Positions 17,383 through 26,393 of a stretch of DNA of 64,000 bases are shown piece after piece. Position numbers and translations under genes: made by a program. The notes under the pieces are model-generated. The model ran no database searches. It saw nothing but the letters and a program-made list of their open reading frames with translations, and was not told where the DNA came from. Numbering within the stretch: the first letter of the stretch is position 1; each line of letters starts with the position of its first letter. Origin of the DNA: Palsa-744 sp963734815 (lineage in GTDB: Bacteria > Actinomycetota > Thermoleophilia > Solirubrobacterales > Solirubrobacteraceae). The DNA is taken from NCBI GenBank assembly GCA_963734815.1, contig CAVTIH010000001.1, positions 930,001-994,000 of the forward strand. Direction: 5' to 3'.

Positions 17383-18303
17383 TCACCCCGCGAGCGACCC
17401 GGCGAACGCGAGCGTCTGCTCGGCCACGCGCGCACGCGAGGCGGCGTCGGTCATGCGCGTGTCGATCTGCAGCGTGGCGAATCCCGGGACGGGCTCGTCG
17501 GCGACGATCCCGTCGAGCAGCTCGCCGTAGAAGGCGGCCACGCCGGCGGCCGAGCACTCGAGCGCGGCGAACGCCATGAACGAGGCCGTCGGTCCCTTCA
17601 GCACAGTGCCGCCGACGATCGGGCTGACAGCGACCACCGGCGCGTCGGTGGCGAGCAGCGCCTCGCGCACGCCGGGGGTGGCGAGGATCGGGCCGATCGA
17701 GGCGAGCGGGTTGGAGGGGCCGATCACGATCGCCTGCGCGCGCTGGATCGCGTCAAGCACCTGCGCGGTGGGTGCAGCTTGCTCGGCACCGCGGAACTCC
17801 AAGCCCTCCACGATGCCCGCGGCGCGCATGCGGATCATGTAATCCTGGAACGAGCGCCACCCTGCGGTGGTGCGCACCCACGTACGCACCGGGTCGTCGC
17901 TCGCGGGCAGCACCCGTGCACGCACGCCGATCGCTTCGTTGAGCCGCGCCAGCGCCGCCGTGGGGGTGTGACCCTCGGCGAGCAGCCGGCTGCGCTCGGC
18001 GCACCAGGCGAGGTCACGGTCGCCGAGGTTGAACCACACATCGACCCTAAGCGCGCGCAGGCCGTCCATTACGTTGAAGGTGTCACCCTCGAGCCCCCAT
18101 CCGCGCGCGTCGATCAGGTCGGCCAGCCAGAAGGAGATCAGGTCGGGGTCGGGCGAGACGTGGGCGCCGTAGATCTCGATGTCGTCGCCCGGGTTGGCGA
18201 TCACCGTCAGCCGCTCGGCTCCCACCACGTGCTGCATCCCGCGGGCGAGCTTCGCGCCGCCGGTGCCGCCGGCGAAGACGACGACCTCTACCTGCTCAGG
18301 CAT
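17383..18303 (-). CDS. cofD: 2-phospho-L-lactate transferase (CofD/FbiA)
   Basis: This enzyme joins the activated phospho-acid to FO, forming F420-0 or its dehydro form. The 306-residue protein begins with VVVFAGGTGGAKLARGMQ, the nucleotide-binding loop of the family. It continues with VIANPGDDIEIYGAHVSPD and ends its core with IGPSNPLASIGPIL, a CofD hallmark. It is first in the apparent operon cofD-npdG-cofC on the minus strand. A -10-like TATACT (18331-18336) lies about 27 bases upstream of the ATG. Confidence 0.96.
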   Translation of the reverse strand: MPEQVEVVVFAGGTGGAKLARGMQHVVGAERLTVIANPGDDIEIYGAHVSPDPDLISFWLADLIDARGWGLEGDTFNVMDGLRALRVDVWFNLGDRDLAWCAERSRLLAEGHTPTAALARLNEAIGVRARVLPASDDPVRTWVRTTAGWRSFQDYMIRMRAAGIVEGLEFRGAEQAAPTAQVLDAIQRAQAIVIGPSNPLASIGPILATPGVREALLATDAPVVAVSPIVGGTVLKGPTASFMAFAALECSAAGVAAFYGELLDGIVADEPVPGFATLQIDTRMTDAASRARVAEQTLAFAGSLAG

Positions 18304-18329
18304 TCTCTAGCGATGTCGGCACTGCGGCC

Positions 18330-18338
18330 GAGTATATG
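18330..18338 (-). promoter_or_regulatory. GAGTATATG motif, likely -10 box for the cofD operon
   Basis: The minus strand reads CATATACTC with TATACT (5 of 6 to the -10 consensus) 27 bases before ATG 18303. This fits a short leader. The -35 region is not convincing. Confidence 0.45.
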
Positions 18339-18493
18339 AGCGCCCGCTCGTCAAGTTGGCAAGGGCGTCTGCTCCCAAAGTCGGGGTGGGCCGGTGCGTC
18401 GAGTTGCGTGGGAGCGCTGAGGGTCCTGATCTGTGTAGATCACCGGCCGACCGTCCCCTTGACCTCGGGTGCAGCTCGGGTTTGCGGAGGGGC

Positions 18494-18522
18494 TTGACAG
18501 TTCGGCGGTGGGCGAGTACAGT
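18494..18522 (+). promoter_or_regulatory. Sigma70-type promoter
   Basis: TTGACA (18494-18499) and TACAGT (18517-18522) are separated by exactly 17 bases, in GC-rich DNA. Transcription from about 18529 would give a leader of roughly 525 bases before the secreted protein gene at 19055. Confidence 0.65.
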
Positions 18523-18756
18523 GGTCTGGTCTTGGTGGCCCTGTGGGGTTGCCGGCATACATAGGATCGGGTTTGGGCCGGGCGCCTTGTGGCCGGCCTG
18601 ACTGGAGTTACTGACAGGGTCTGCTTGGGAGAGGGGCCGGGTCATTTTCGGTGAGGGAGCTGGTTTTCGCGTGAGTTCGAGAGAGATCAACGTGTCGAGG
18701 GTCGTTGCACCTCGTTGTGAGGGCGATGCTAGATGCGCCAGCTTGGCGCTGTCGCA

Positions 18757-18778
18757 TCTCTCTCTCTCTCTCTCTCTC
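18757..18778 (+). repeat. (TC)11 dinucleotide tract
   Basis: Eleven perfect TC repeats lie between the promoter at 18494 and the start codon at 19055. Such tracts can change length by slipped-strand replication. Here that would alter leader length or structure, not the reading frame. Confidence 0.95.
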
Positions 18779-18891
18779 TTCAGCTTGCCGGCTAACCGGT
18801 AAGGCTTCTCGCCGGGCGCTTGCGCGCAGTTTCGCCTTCGCCCCCGCGCGGAGTGGGATCGTCGCGCCTGCGCCCGTCTCCCCCGCGTGTC

Positions 18892-18929
18892 TGACAAAGC
18901 GGTCGAAGCTGACAAAGCGGTCGAAGCTG
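18892..18929 (+). repeat. Tandem 18-bp duplication
   Basis: The 18-mer GACAAAGCGGTCGAAGCT occurs twice in direct succession from about 18892, in the leader of the secreted protein gene. A partial third copy follows. Confidence 0.9.
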
Positions 18930-19054
18930 CCGTCGCCGAAGTCGTTCTCCGGCCGGCGCCATCCCGGTGCCCGGTCATCGCCCCCGGCCGGGGGCGCGCC
19001 ATCACGCAATACGCGAGGGGCGTGCCCCTCAACACCCGAGGAGGGGATGCTCAG

Positions 19055-21790
19055 ATGAACGTTCGCACGTCGATTACGGTGATGGTGGCGCTGTGCGCGC
19101 TGGCCGCCGGCCTGCTGCTCGCCGTGCCCGCCGCGCTGGCGGCGGGACCGCCAGTGGTGGAGGAAACCTTGGTGCTCGAAGTGGCGGGGACGAGCGCGAC
19201 GTTCAAGGCGACGATCAACCCCGAGGAAAACGAAACCACGTACCGCTTCGAATACGGTACAAGCGAAGCGTACGGGTCCGCTCTTCCCGTGCCCGACGGC
19301 GCCGTCGGCTCCGGCTCCTCCGGTGTGACGGTCAGCGTGCACCCGCAGGATCTCCTGCCCGACACGACCTACCACTACAGGGTCCTCGCGCTCGTCGCGG
19401 GGAGCGGCGAAGCGGTGGACGGCGGCGACGGGACGTTCACGACCCAGCCCACCGGGAGCGAGTTCGAGCTGCCCGACGGCCGGATGTGGGAACTGGTCTC
19501 GCCGCCGAACAAGCACGGCGCCAAGATTGGCTCGCTGGCGAACATCGGGCTGACTCAAGCCGCCGAAGACGGCAGCGGGATCACATATTTCACGAACGTG
19601 CCGACCGAACTCGAACCGCAGGGGTACGTGGAGAGCTCCCAGGATCTCTCCCGGCGGGGGCCGGGGGGCTGGTTCTCGCACGATATCGCGCCGATGCACC
19701 CGGCACCGACGTTCTCGCCTGCCACGGCGCGCCCTGAATACAAGCTCTTCTCCAGCGACTTGTCATCCGGCCTCATCATGTTCGAAGAGCAGGACGGCGT
19801 GAACGGTGAAAACGGCGAGCCACTGCTGTCTAGCGAGGCGTCCGAAAACACGCCATATGTGCGGTCGGAAAGCTCGTGCGATACGCCGTCTGGCGCGAGC
19901 GAATGCTATCTGCCGGTACTGACGCGCAAGCAGGGCTTCGCCGACGTCCCACCGGGCGTGGAATTTGGTGATGTCCCGGGCAATCAACCCGTCGCGTTCG
20001 AAACGGCCACGCCCGATCTGCGCCATGTGCTGTTGAACTCCTCCGTGGAGCTGTCCACCAGCCCTGCTCCCAGCCAAACCGGGGGACTCTACGAGTGGTC
20101 GGCCGGTGCTGCTGCCGCCGACGCGGTGCAGCTGGTGAGCATCTTGCCCGCTGACGAAGGCGGCGGTTCGGCGCCCCAGGCCGAACTTGCACGACTGTAT
20201 GAGCCGGCGCTGTCGGCCGGCGAACACGTCTTCTCGAACGACGGATCGCGAATCTTCTGGGTCAGTAAAAGCTCAGCCGACCTTCACGATCATCTCTATC
20301 TGCGCGACACCGCCAAGGGCGAAACGCTGCGGCTCGACGTCGTGCAGCCGGGTGTGACAAACCCCGGAGAAGCCAAAGCGTACTTCCGGGGCGCGACCGG
20401 ATCCGGCTCGACGGTGCTCTTCACCGACGAACAGCGACTGACGGCCAACTCGGATGCGCGGGAACAGGAAGAAGATCTCTACGAGTGTGAAATCGTCGAA
20501 GAAGCGGGCAGGCTGAAGTGCGACCTCACCGATCTCACGCCCGAAAGCGGGGGTCAGTCGGGCGACGCGATCAACGTGTTCGGTCTCAGTGAAGACGGGT
20601 CGTACGTGTATTTCGTGGCCGATGCGGTGCTTGGCGACGGCGCCGAACGCGGCGCGACGCGAGGCACTTGCCTCAATAGCGCCATTATCGAGAACGAAAC
20701 GGTCAAATGCAATCTGTACGAGTATCACGACGGTGTGACCACGTTCATCGGGACGCTGGCCGGCACCGACGAAAACGACTGGTATTTCGACCCCGGCGCA
20801 AAGACCTCGCGGGTCTCCGCGAGCGGGCGCTACGTCGCCTTCATGTCGAGTGTGCCGCTCACGGGCTATGACAACCGCGACGTCGTAAGCGGCAGGCCAG
20901 ACATGGAGGTGTATCTGTATGACGCGGCGACCGGGCGCCTGGCGTGCGTATCGTGCAACCCGAGCGGCAGCCGGCCCACAGGAGTGGAAGTCCAACAGTT
21001 CGACTCGGTTTTCGGCACTCGCCCGAATATCGCCGGTGTCGGAGGAGCAAGTTTGGGGCGGGGGTATACCGCTGAAACCTGGGTGGCGGCGAACCTACCG
21101 CACGGCGATGAGCTCACCGATAGCTACGGTGGCATGTACCAGCCGCGAGCGCTTGACGACAGCGGGAGGGTGTTCTTCAACAGCAGCGACGCGCTCGTGC
21201 CGCAGGACGTCAACGGCCAGGAGGATCTGTACGAGTTCGAGCCGGAAGGGGTTGGCGGCTGCACGGCGTCGAGCGTGGCGTTCCACGCGACGACGGGCGG
21301 CTGCGTGTCCCTGATCTCGCCGGGGACATCCCCGGAAGAATCTGGGTTCCTCGATGCCAGCTCGACCGGCGCCGACGTGTTCTTCCTGACCGCGGCGAAG
21401 CTGACCGGGCAGGACGAAGACACGGCGTTTGACATCTACGACGCGCATGAATGCTCGGTGGCGGTGCCGTGCTCGCCGCCGCCGGTGCCGCCGCCGCTGT
21501 GCGACTCGGGCGACTCCTGCAAGGCGGCTCCCGCGGCACAGCCGTCCGTCTTTGGGGCCCCGGCGAGCGCGACGTTCTCAGGCGCCGGCAACGCCGTGCC
21601 TGCCGCACTCGCGCCGTCCGTGGCGAGCAGGTCGCTGACGCGGGCGCAGAAGCTGGCGAGCGCGCTGCGGGCCTGTAGGAGGAAGTCGAGGAAAGAGCGG
21701 CGCCGGTGCGAAAGGCAGGCGAAAAGCAGGTATTCGCCCGCAAAAACGCACAGTAGTGCCGCCAAGGCTACGAGAAAGGCTCGGGGGTGA
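19055..21790 (+). CDS. Secreted beta-propeller protein with fibronectin III-like domain and basic tail
   Basis: This 911-residue exported protein has a signal peptide at residues 1-30 (hydrophobic core VMVALCALAAGLLLAVPAAL). A fibronectin III-like module covers about 35-130, with the signature TYRFEYGTSEAYG. A long region of propeller-type repeats with WELVSPPNKHGA-like and Asp-rich strands covers about 145-800. The C-terminus is a Lys/Arg-rich tail beginning LTRAQKLASALRACRRKS. I recall this tail from other Solirubrobacterales exported proteins. The start is set by GAGGAGGGG (19038-19046), eight bases before the ATG. It overlaps the next gene by four bases (GTGA). Function unknown; surface or matrix role inferred. 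Confidence 0.82.
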   Translation: MNVRTSITVMVALCALAAGLLLAVPAALAAGPPVVEETLVLEVAGTSATFKATINPEENETTYRFEYGTSEAYGSALPVPDGAVGSGSSGVTVSVHPQDLLPDTTYHYRVLALVAGSGEAVDGGDGTFTTQPTGSEFELPDGRMWELVSPPNKHGAKIGSLANIGLTQAAEDGSGITYFTNVPTELEPQGYVESSQDLSRRGPGGWFSHDIAPMHPAPTFSPATARPEYKLFSSDLSSGLIMFEEQDGVNGENGEPLLSSEASENTPYVRSESSCDTPSGASECYLPVLTRKQGFADVPPGVEFGDVPGNQPVAFETATPDLRHVLLNSSVELSTSPAPSQTGGLYEWSAGAAAADAVQLVSILPADEGGGSAPQAELARLYEPALSAGEHVFSNDGSRIFWVSKSSADLHDHLYLRDTAKGETLRLDVVQPGVTNPGEAKAYFRGATGSGSTVLFTDEQRLTANSDAREQEEDLYECEIVEEAGRLKCDLTDLTPESGGQSGDAINVFGLSEDGSYVYFVADAVLGDGAERGATRGTCLNSAIIENETVKCNLYEYHDGVTTFIGTLAGTDENDWYFDPGAKTSRVSASGRYVAFMSSVPLTGYDNRDVVSGRPDMEVYLYDAATGRLACVSCNPSGSRPTGVEVQQFDSVFGTRPNIAGVGGASLGRGYTAETWVAANLPHGDELTDSYGGMYQPRALDDSGRVFFNSSDALVPQDVNGQEDLYEFEPEGVGGCTASSVAFHATTGGCVSLISPGTSPEESGFLDASSTGADVFFLTAAKLTGQDEDTAFDIYDAHECSVAVPCSPPPVPPPLCDSGDSCKAAPAAQPSVFGAPASATFSGAGNAVPAALAPSVASRSLTRAQKLASALRACRRKSRKERRRCERQAKSRYSPAKTHSSAAKATRKARG

Positions 21791-24700
21791 CCGCGATGGG
21801 ATCGGTGAGAATGGCGTTTGTCGCTTTTGTTGCGGCGTGCATGGCGCTGGTGTGTATGACTGATGTGGCGGCCGCCGGCGCGACGGTGCCGTGGTGGCAG
21901 CTCGATTCGCTGTCGGTCCCGGGGAACCTGCCGCCGGGCGGAAGCGGAAAGCTGGTGGTGAGCGCGTGGAACCTCGGCGACGGGGAAGTCGAGGGCGCGA
22001 GCGCGAAGGTGACGCTGCGCGACACGCTGCCGGCCGGCCTCGTGGCGAAGACGGTGTCCGGCCGCGTGGCGGGTGTCGCCGGGTTCATCGCATTGCGGGG
22101 TGAAGTGAACTGCGCGGTGAGCTCCGGTTCGCTCGTGGAATGCACATTCGCGGGGAACCTGCCGCCCTACGAAGGAATCGAAGCGGAAATCGGCGTGGAA
22201 GTGCTGGGCGGCGCAAAGGCGTCAGGTGAAGTCAACGAAGTGACGATCTCGGGCGGCGGCGCGCCCGGCGTCTCGCTGAAACGCGCGATCGTTGTGAGCG
22301 GTGCGCCTACGCCGTACGGCGTCTCAGGCTTCGAACAGGTTGCGTTCAACGAAGACGGCTCTCCCGATACGCAGGCCGGCTCGCATCCGTACGGCCTCAC
22401 GACGACGTTCGACCTGAATCGGACCGCCAGCGCGCCGTATCAACCCGCGATGCCAAAGGACCTTCGCTTCGACCTGCCGCCGGGCCTGGTCGGCAACCCC
22501 ACACCTTTCCCGCAGTGCTCCGACATACAGTTCGAGAGCCAGCATGGGTTCACCAACGTCTGCCCGGCCGACACGGCCGTCGGTGTCGCGGTAATCACGG
22601 TCTACGAACCCAAGACGTTCCGGGGGGTGATCACCGTCACGACCCCCGTGTTCAACTTGAAACCGACCGCGGGAGAGCCCGCGAGGTTCGGCTTTCAGAC
22701 GCTGATCTCGCACGTGATCCTGGACACGTCGGTCCGCACGGGCGGCGATTACGGCGTGACGGTGAGCGTCGACAACATCACGCAGGTCGCAGCCTTCCTC
22801 TCCTCGCAGGTGACGTTCTGGGGTGTGCCGGGCGATCCGATCCACGACCAGTCGCGGGGCTGGGCATGTATTGACGGAGGCGTGTGGGGGGAAATCCTCG
22901 GAGAATTGGGCGCGTGCACGGCGCTTGACCAGGCGAGCCCTCCGCCGCTGCTGTCTCTGCCGACGTCGTGCACGGGTCCGCTGCAGGGGACGATGAGCAT
23001 CGATTCGTGGGCGGACGAGGGTGCGTTCACGGCCCCGGCAGAGTCGCTTGTGCGACCGAGCATGGATGGTTGCAACCGGCTGCCGTTCCAGCCGTCGATC
23101 ACCGTGGCGCCGGATGGGCAGGCGGGGAGCAGCCCGACCGGGTTGTCGGTTGGGATCCACGTGCCGCAGGACGCGCTGCTCAACCCGACCGGGCTGGCGG
23201 AGGCCAACGTGAAGGACACGACGGTGACGCTGCCGGCCGGCGTGGTGCTCAACCCATCGGCGGCGGACGGGCTGGAAGCGTGCTCGGAAGCGCAGATCGC
23301 GCTCGCCGTGGACGTGTTCCCGTCGTGCCCGGAAGCGTCGAAGGTGGGGACGGTGGAAATCAGGACGCCGCTGCTGCCGAACCCGTTGACCGGGGCGGCG
23401 TATCTGGCGACGCAGGATACAAACCCGTTCGGGTCGCTGGTGGCGCTGTATGTGGTGGCGCAGGACCCGGTGTCGGGGACGCTGGTGAAGGTCGCCGGAG
23501 AAGTGACGCCGGACCCGGTCACCGGCCAGCTGGTCTCGACGTTCGACAATACGCCGCAACTGCCGTTCGAAGACTTGACGCTGCACTTCTTCGGTGGGTC
23601 GCGGGCGCCGTTGGCGACCCCGGCGTTGTGCGGCTCGTATACGACGAAGGCGTCGATCGCGCCGTGGTCGGGCAACGCGCCGGCGGAACCCTCTTCGACG
23701 TTCCAGATCACGTCCGGTCCGAACGGGTCGCCGTGTGCGGATCCGCGGCCTTTCACGCCGGGGTTCCAGGCGGGCTCGACGAATCTGCAGGCCGGTGCGT
23801 TCTCCCCGTTCACGTTGACGATGACCCGCCCGGATGCGGATCAGACGCTGGCTGGCCTGTCGGTGCAGTTCCCACCCGGGCTGGTCGGGTCGCTCTCGAA
23901 GGTGACTTTGTGCCCGGAACCGCAGGCCTCCGAAGGCGCCTGCCCAGCGGCGAGCTTGATCGGGCACACGGTCGTCAGCGCGGGTTTGGGGAACGCGCCG
24001 CTCACGGTGGAAGGCGGCCAGGTGTTCATCACCGGCCCGTACAAGGGCGCGCCGTTCGGGCTGTCGATCCTGAACCCCGCCAAAGCGGGCCCGTTCGACC
24101 TCGGAGATGTCGTGGTCCGCGCAAAGATCGAAGTCGACTCGACGACCGCGGCTCTGCACATCGTCAGCGATCCGCTGCCGACGATCAAGGACGGTATCCC
24201 GCTGCAGATCCAGCATGTGAATGTGACGGTGGATAAGCCGGAATTCACGTTCAACCCAACGAACTGCAGCCCGATGAAGTTGACGGGCACGATGACCAGC
24301 ACCGAAGGCGCGAGCGCGAGCGTGCAGACACCGTTCCAGGTCACCAACTGCGCGTCGCTTGGGTTCAAGCCGGGGTTCACGGTCTCCACCTCGGGGAAGA
24401 CCTCCAGGTTGGATGGGGCGAGTCTCGATGTGAAGCTGACCTACCCGAACGGCCCCGCGGGGACGCAGGCGAACATCGCGAAGGTCAAAGTGGAACTCCC
24501 CAAGGCGCTGCCGTCGCGGTTGACGACGTTGCAGAAGGCCTGCACCGAAGCGGTGTTCGACGCGAACCCGGAAGGCTGTCCGGCGGCGTCGAGGGTCGGG
24601 GAAGCGGTCGCGAGTACGCCGATTCTGGCGGGTGGCCTGTCGGGTCCGGCGTACTTCGTGTCGCATGGTGGCGCGAAGTTCCCGGAACTGATCGTGGTGT

Positions 24701-25035
24701 TGAAGGGCGAGGACGGTGTGACTGTCGATCTGCATGGGGAAACGTTCATCAGTAAGCAGGGGATCACGAGCAGCACGTTCGCGACGGTGCCTGACGTCCC
24801 AGTAGGGAGCTTCGAATTGAAGCTGCCGGAGGGCCCCGAGTCGGCGCTGGCAGCGCTTGGGAACCTGTGTAAGCAGAAGCTGGCGATGCCGACCGAATTC
24901 GTCGCGCAGAACGGTGCGGTGATCAAGCAGAGCACGAAGATCGCGGTCACCGGGTGCGGTAAAGCAGTGCGGACGAAGCACAAGAAGAGGGCGCGGCACA
25001 AGCAGCGGTCGCAGAAGGCGAAGAAAGGACGGTAA
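21787..25035 (+). CDS. Large secreted protein with repeated LPxGxV...CP modules
   Basis: This 1082-residue protein has an N-terminal signal peptide ending near ADVAAAG-like sequence (about residue 30) and a DUF11-like beta domain at about 35-150. Four or more long repeats follow, each opening with a LPPGLV-type strand (near residues 228, 482, 695 and 903). Each then has a Cys and a CP-A-S-xVG element, for example CPEASKVG and CPAASRVG. The tail is rich in Lys and Arg. The start is GTG 21787, overlapping the upstream stop (GTGA); ATG 21796 is an alternative. Operon partners are the propeller protein upstream and the regulator downstream. Probably a cell-surface structural protein; unproven. 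Confidence 0.8.
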   Translation: MTAMGSVRMAFVAFVAACMALVCMTDVAAAGATVPWWQLDSLSVPGNLPPGGSGKLVVSAWNLGDGEVEGASAKVTLRDTLPAGLVAKTVSGRVAGVAGFIALRGEVNCAVSSGSLVECTFAGNLPPYEGIEAEIGVEVLGGAKASGEVNEVTISGGGAPGVSLKRAIVVSGAPTPYGVSGFEQVAFNEDGSPDTQAGSHPYGLTTTFDLNRTASAPYQPAMPKDLRFDLPPGLVGNPTPFPQCSDIQFESQHGFTNVCPADTAVGVAVITVYEPKTFRGVITVTTPVFNLKPTAGEPARFGFQTLISHVILDTSVRTGGDYGVTVSVDNITQVAAFLSSQVTFWGVPGDPIHDQSRGWACIDGGVWGEILGELGACTALDQASPPPLLSLPTSCTGPLQGTMSIDSWADEGAFTAPAESLVRPSMDGCNRLPFQPSITVAPDGQAGSSPTGLSVGIHVPQDALLNPTGLAEANVKDTTVTLPAGVVLNPSAADGLEACSEAQIALAVDVFPSCPEASKVGTVEIRTPLLPNPLTGAAYLATQDTNPFGSLVALYVVAQDPVSGTLVKVAGEVTPDPVTGQLVSTFDNTPQLPFEDLTLHFFGGSRAPLATPALCGSYTTKASIAPWSGNAPAEPSSTFQITSGPNGSPCADPRPFTPGFQAGSTNLQAGAFSPFTLTMTRPDADQTLAGLSVQFPPGLVGSLSKVTLCPEPQASEGACPAASLIGHTVVSAGLGNAPLTVEGGQVFITGPYKGAPFGLSILNPAKAGPFDLGDVVVRAKIEVDSTTAALHIVSDPLPTIKDGIPLQIQHVNVTVDKPEFTFNPTNCSPMKLTGTMTSTEGASASVQTPFQVTNCASLGFKPGFTVSTSGKTSRLDGASLDVKLTYPNGPAGTQANIAKVKVELPKALPSRLTTLQKACTEAVFDANPEGCPAASRVGEAVASTPILAGGLSGPAYFVSHGGAKFPELIVVLKGEDGVTVDLHGETFISKQGITSSTFATVPDVPVGSFELKLPEGPESALAALGNLCKQKLAMPTEFVAQNGAVIKQSTKIAVTGCGKAVRTKHKKRARHKQRSQKAKKGR

Positions 25036-25041
25036 GAGGCG

Positions 25042-26070
25042 GTGTCGTCGGTGGCGCGGACGATCGCGAGCGGGGCGGGTACGGCCCGGAGCAGGCGGGG
25101 GCGTCCGGTGGCGAGGGCGCCTGAGAGGAACGCGGGCGGTGAGGAAGGTTGTGTTGATGTGGGGGCGTTGCAGCGTGCGAGGGTGATCGCGGCGATGGTC
25201 GAAGTGGTCGGAGAACTGGGTGTGGCGCGTTGCACGGTCGCGCACGTGGTGGCGCGCTCGGGCGTGTCGCGCAGGACGTTCTACGAGCTTTTCAGCGACC
25301 GGGAGGATTGCTTTTTGGCGGCGTTCGAGGTGGCGGTGGAGCGTGCGGCCGCGCGTGTGGTCCCGGCGTTCGAGGCGAATGGTGGCTGGGTTGATGGGGT
25401 ACGAGCAGGGTTGCGCGCGCTGTTGGAGTTCCTGGAGGATGAGCCCGGTCTGGGGCGGCTCGCGGTGGTTGACACGCTCGGCGCGGGGCCGGTCGCACTT
25501 GTGCGCCGGCGACGGGTGGTGGGTGTCCTGATCGATGTGGTGGATCGCGGGCGGCTGGAGCCGAGGGCTGCGGAGGGATTGACGCGGTTGACGGCGGAGG
25601 GGGTGGTTGGTGCGGTGCTGGCGGTGCTGCACGCGCGGCTGAGCGATCCCGGGCCTGCGGCGATGGTTGGGTTGCTGGGCCCGTTGATGGGCATGATCGT
25701 GCTGCCCTACCGGGGGCGGGCGTTAGCGGAGCGTGAGATGCGCCGGCCGGTAGCGAGGCGTCGCCGTACGCCTGCCCCGTTGGCCGATCCGTTGCGGGGG
25801 CTGGATATGCGGTTGACGTACCGCACGGTGCGGGTGCTGGCGGCGGTCGCGGGGGTGCCGGGGGCGAGCAACCGCGAGGTCGCGCAAGCAGCCGGTGTCA
25901 GCGACCAGGGGCAGATCTCAAAGCTCCTGGTCCGCCTCGAGCACCTCGGGCTCCTCGCCAACGCGGGTGGAGGCCACGCCAGGGGAGAGCCCAACGCCTG
26001 GCGGCTCACCCCCCGAGGCGAGGAGGTCCAGCGCACCATCAACCACCAAACCCAACCCACCACCAACTGA
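25042..26070 (+). CDS. TetR-type regulator with C-terminal winged-helix domain
   Basis: This 342-residue regulator has an Arg/Ala-rich leader and then a TetR helix-turn-helix at about residues 45-95, with the motif VARSGVSRRTFYELFSDREDCFLAAF. A helical ligand-binding core covers about 100-220. An extra MarR-like winged helix covers about 255-335 (NREVAQAAGVSDQGQISKLLVRLEHLGLL). Two DNA-binding modules in one chain is unusual for TetR proteins. GTG 25042 lies six bases after the stop of the secreted protein gene, so it is probably in that operon and may autoregulate it. Ligand unknown. Confidence 0.85.
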   Translation: MSSVARTIASGAGTARSRRGRPVARAPERNAGGEEGCVDVGALQRARVIAAMVEVVGELGVARCTVAHVVARSGVSRRTFYELFSDREDCFLAAFEVAVERAAARVVPAFEANGGWVDGVRAGLRALLEFLEDEPGLGRLAVVDTLGAGPVALVRRRRVVGVLIDVVDRGRLEPRAAEGLTRLTAEGVVGAVLAVLHARLSDPGPAAMVGLLGPLMGMIVLPYRGRALAEREMRRPVARRRRTPAPLADPLRGLDMRLTYRTVRVLAAVAGVPGASNREVAQAAGVSDQGQISKLLVRLEHLGLLANAGGGHARGEPNAWRLTPRGEEVQRTINHQTQPTTN

Positions 26071-26135
26071 GCACCGAAACGCCGCTCGGCTCCCACGCTG
26101 CTGTGGGAGGGGCGGACGATCACTACTCTCGCCAT

Positions 26136-26161
26136 TGCTATCATGCTTTCACTATGATGCA
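26136..26161. promoter_or_regulatory. Dyad at the second toxin-antitoxin operon
   Basis: ATCAT (26140-26144) and ATGAT (26154-26158) with outer TGC and GCA form an imperfect dyad at the start of the antitoxin gene. This is where ribbon-helix-helix antitoxins usually bind. TATCAT at 26139 could be a -10 box. Confidence 0.35.
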
Positions 26162-26393
26162 GAGGCTGATGATTCAGGCTGAGCCGGAGCTGATCGAACG
26201 TGCCAAGCGCCGGGCGAGCGAGCGTGGGGTGTCGGTGGCGCAGGTCGTGCGCGAGGCGATCGAGCACGAGTTGGGAGACGTGCCCCAGCAGCCTCCGTTC
26301 TCGTTGATCGGCGCATTCCGTTCGGGTCGCAGCGATCTATCGCGCCTGGCCAGCGAGGACATTTTCGAGCCCGAGCCTTGGCGCTCGTCTTAG
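26154..26393 (+). CDS. Ribbon-helix-helix antitoxin, VapB-like
   Basis: This protein has about 79 residues. The strand and helices ELIERAKRRASERGVSVAQVVREAIEHEL match a CopG/Arc-type ribbon-helix-helix DNA-binding domain. The C-terminal part (LASEDIFEPEPW) is the acidic, aromatic tail that usually binds the toxin. The start could be ATG 26154, 26157 or 26169; the first two overlap the putative operator. It overlaps the PIN toxin gene by 16 bases. Confidence 0.82.
   Translation: MMQRLMIQAEPELIERAKRRASERGVSVAQVVREAIEHELGDVPQQPPFSLIGAFRSGRSDLSRLASEDIFEPEPWRSS

Larger units (their letters stand above)
18304..19054. other. 750-bp region without a gene; long structured leader
   Basis: I see no coding sequence here. 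It holds the cofD promoter region, the plus-strand promoter at 18494-18522, a hairpin with arms AGATGCG (18731-18737) and CGCATCT (18753-18759), the (TC)11 tract, and a tandem 18-bp duplication. An open frame from 18887 runs into the next gene but has no signal peptide or ribosome site of its own. Confidence 0.7.

Noticed and set aside
16012..18339. 775-residue plus-strand open frame
   Set aside because: It lies opposite the well-supported cofC, npdG and cofD genes.
18887..19054. N-terminal extension of the secreted propeller protein
   Set aside because: The 56 extra residues would hide the signal peptide, and a good ribosome site precedes ATG 19055.
22324..25632. 1102-residue minus-strand open frame
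   Set aside because: It is the antisense frame of the secreted protein gene, full of Arg/His/Pro, and has no known domain.
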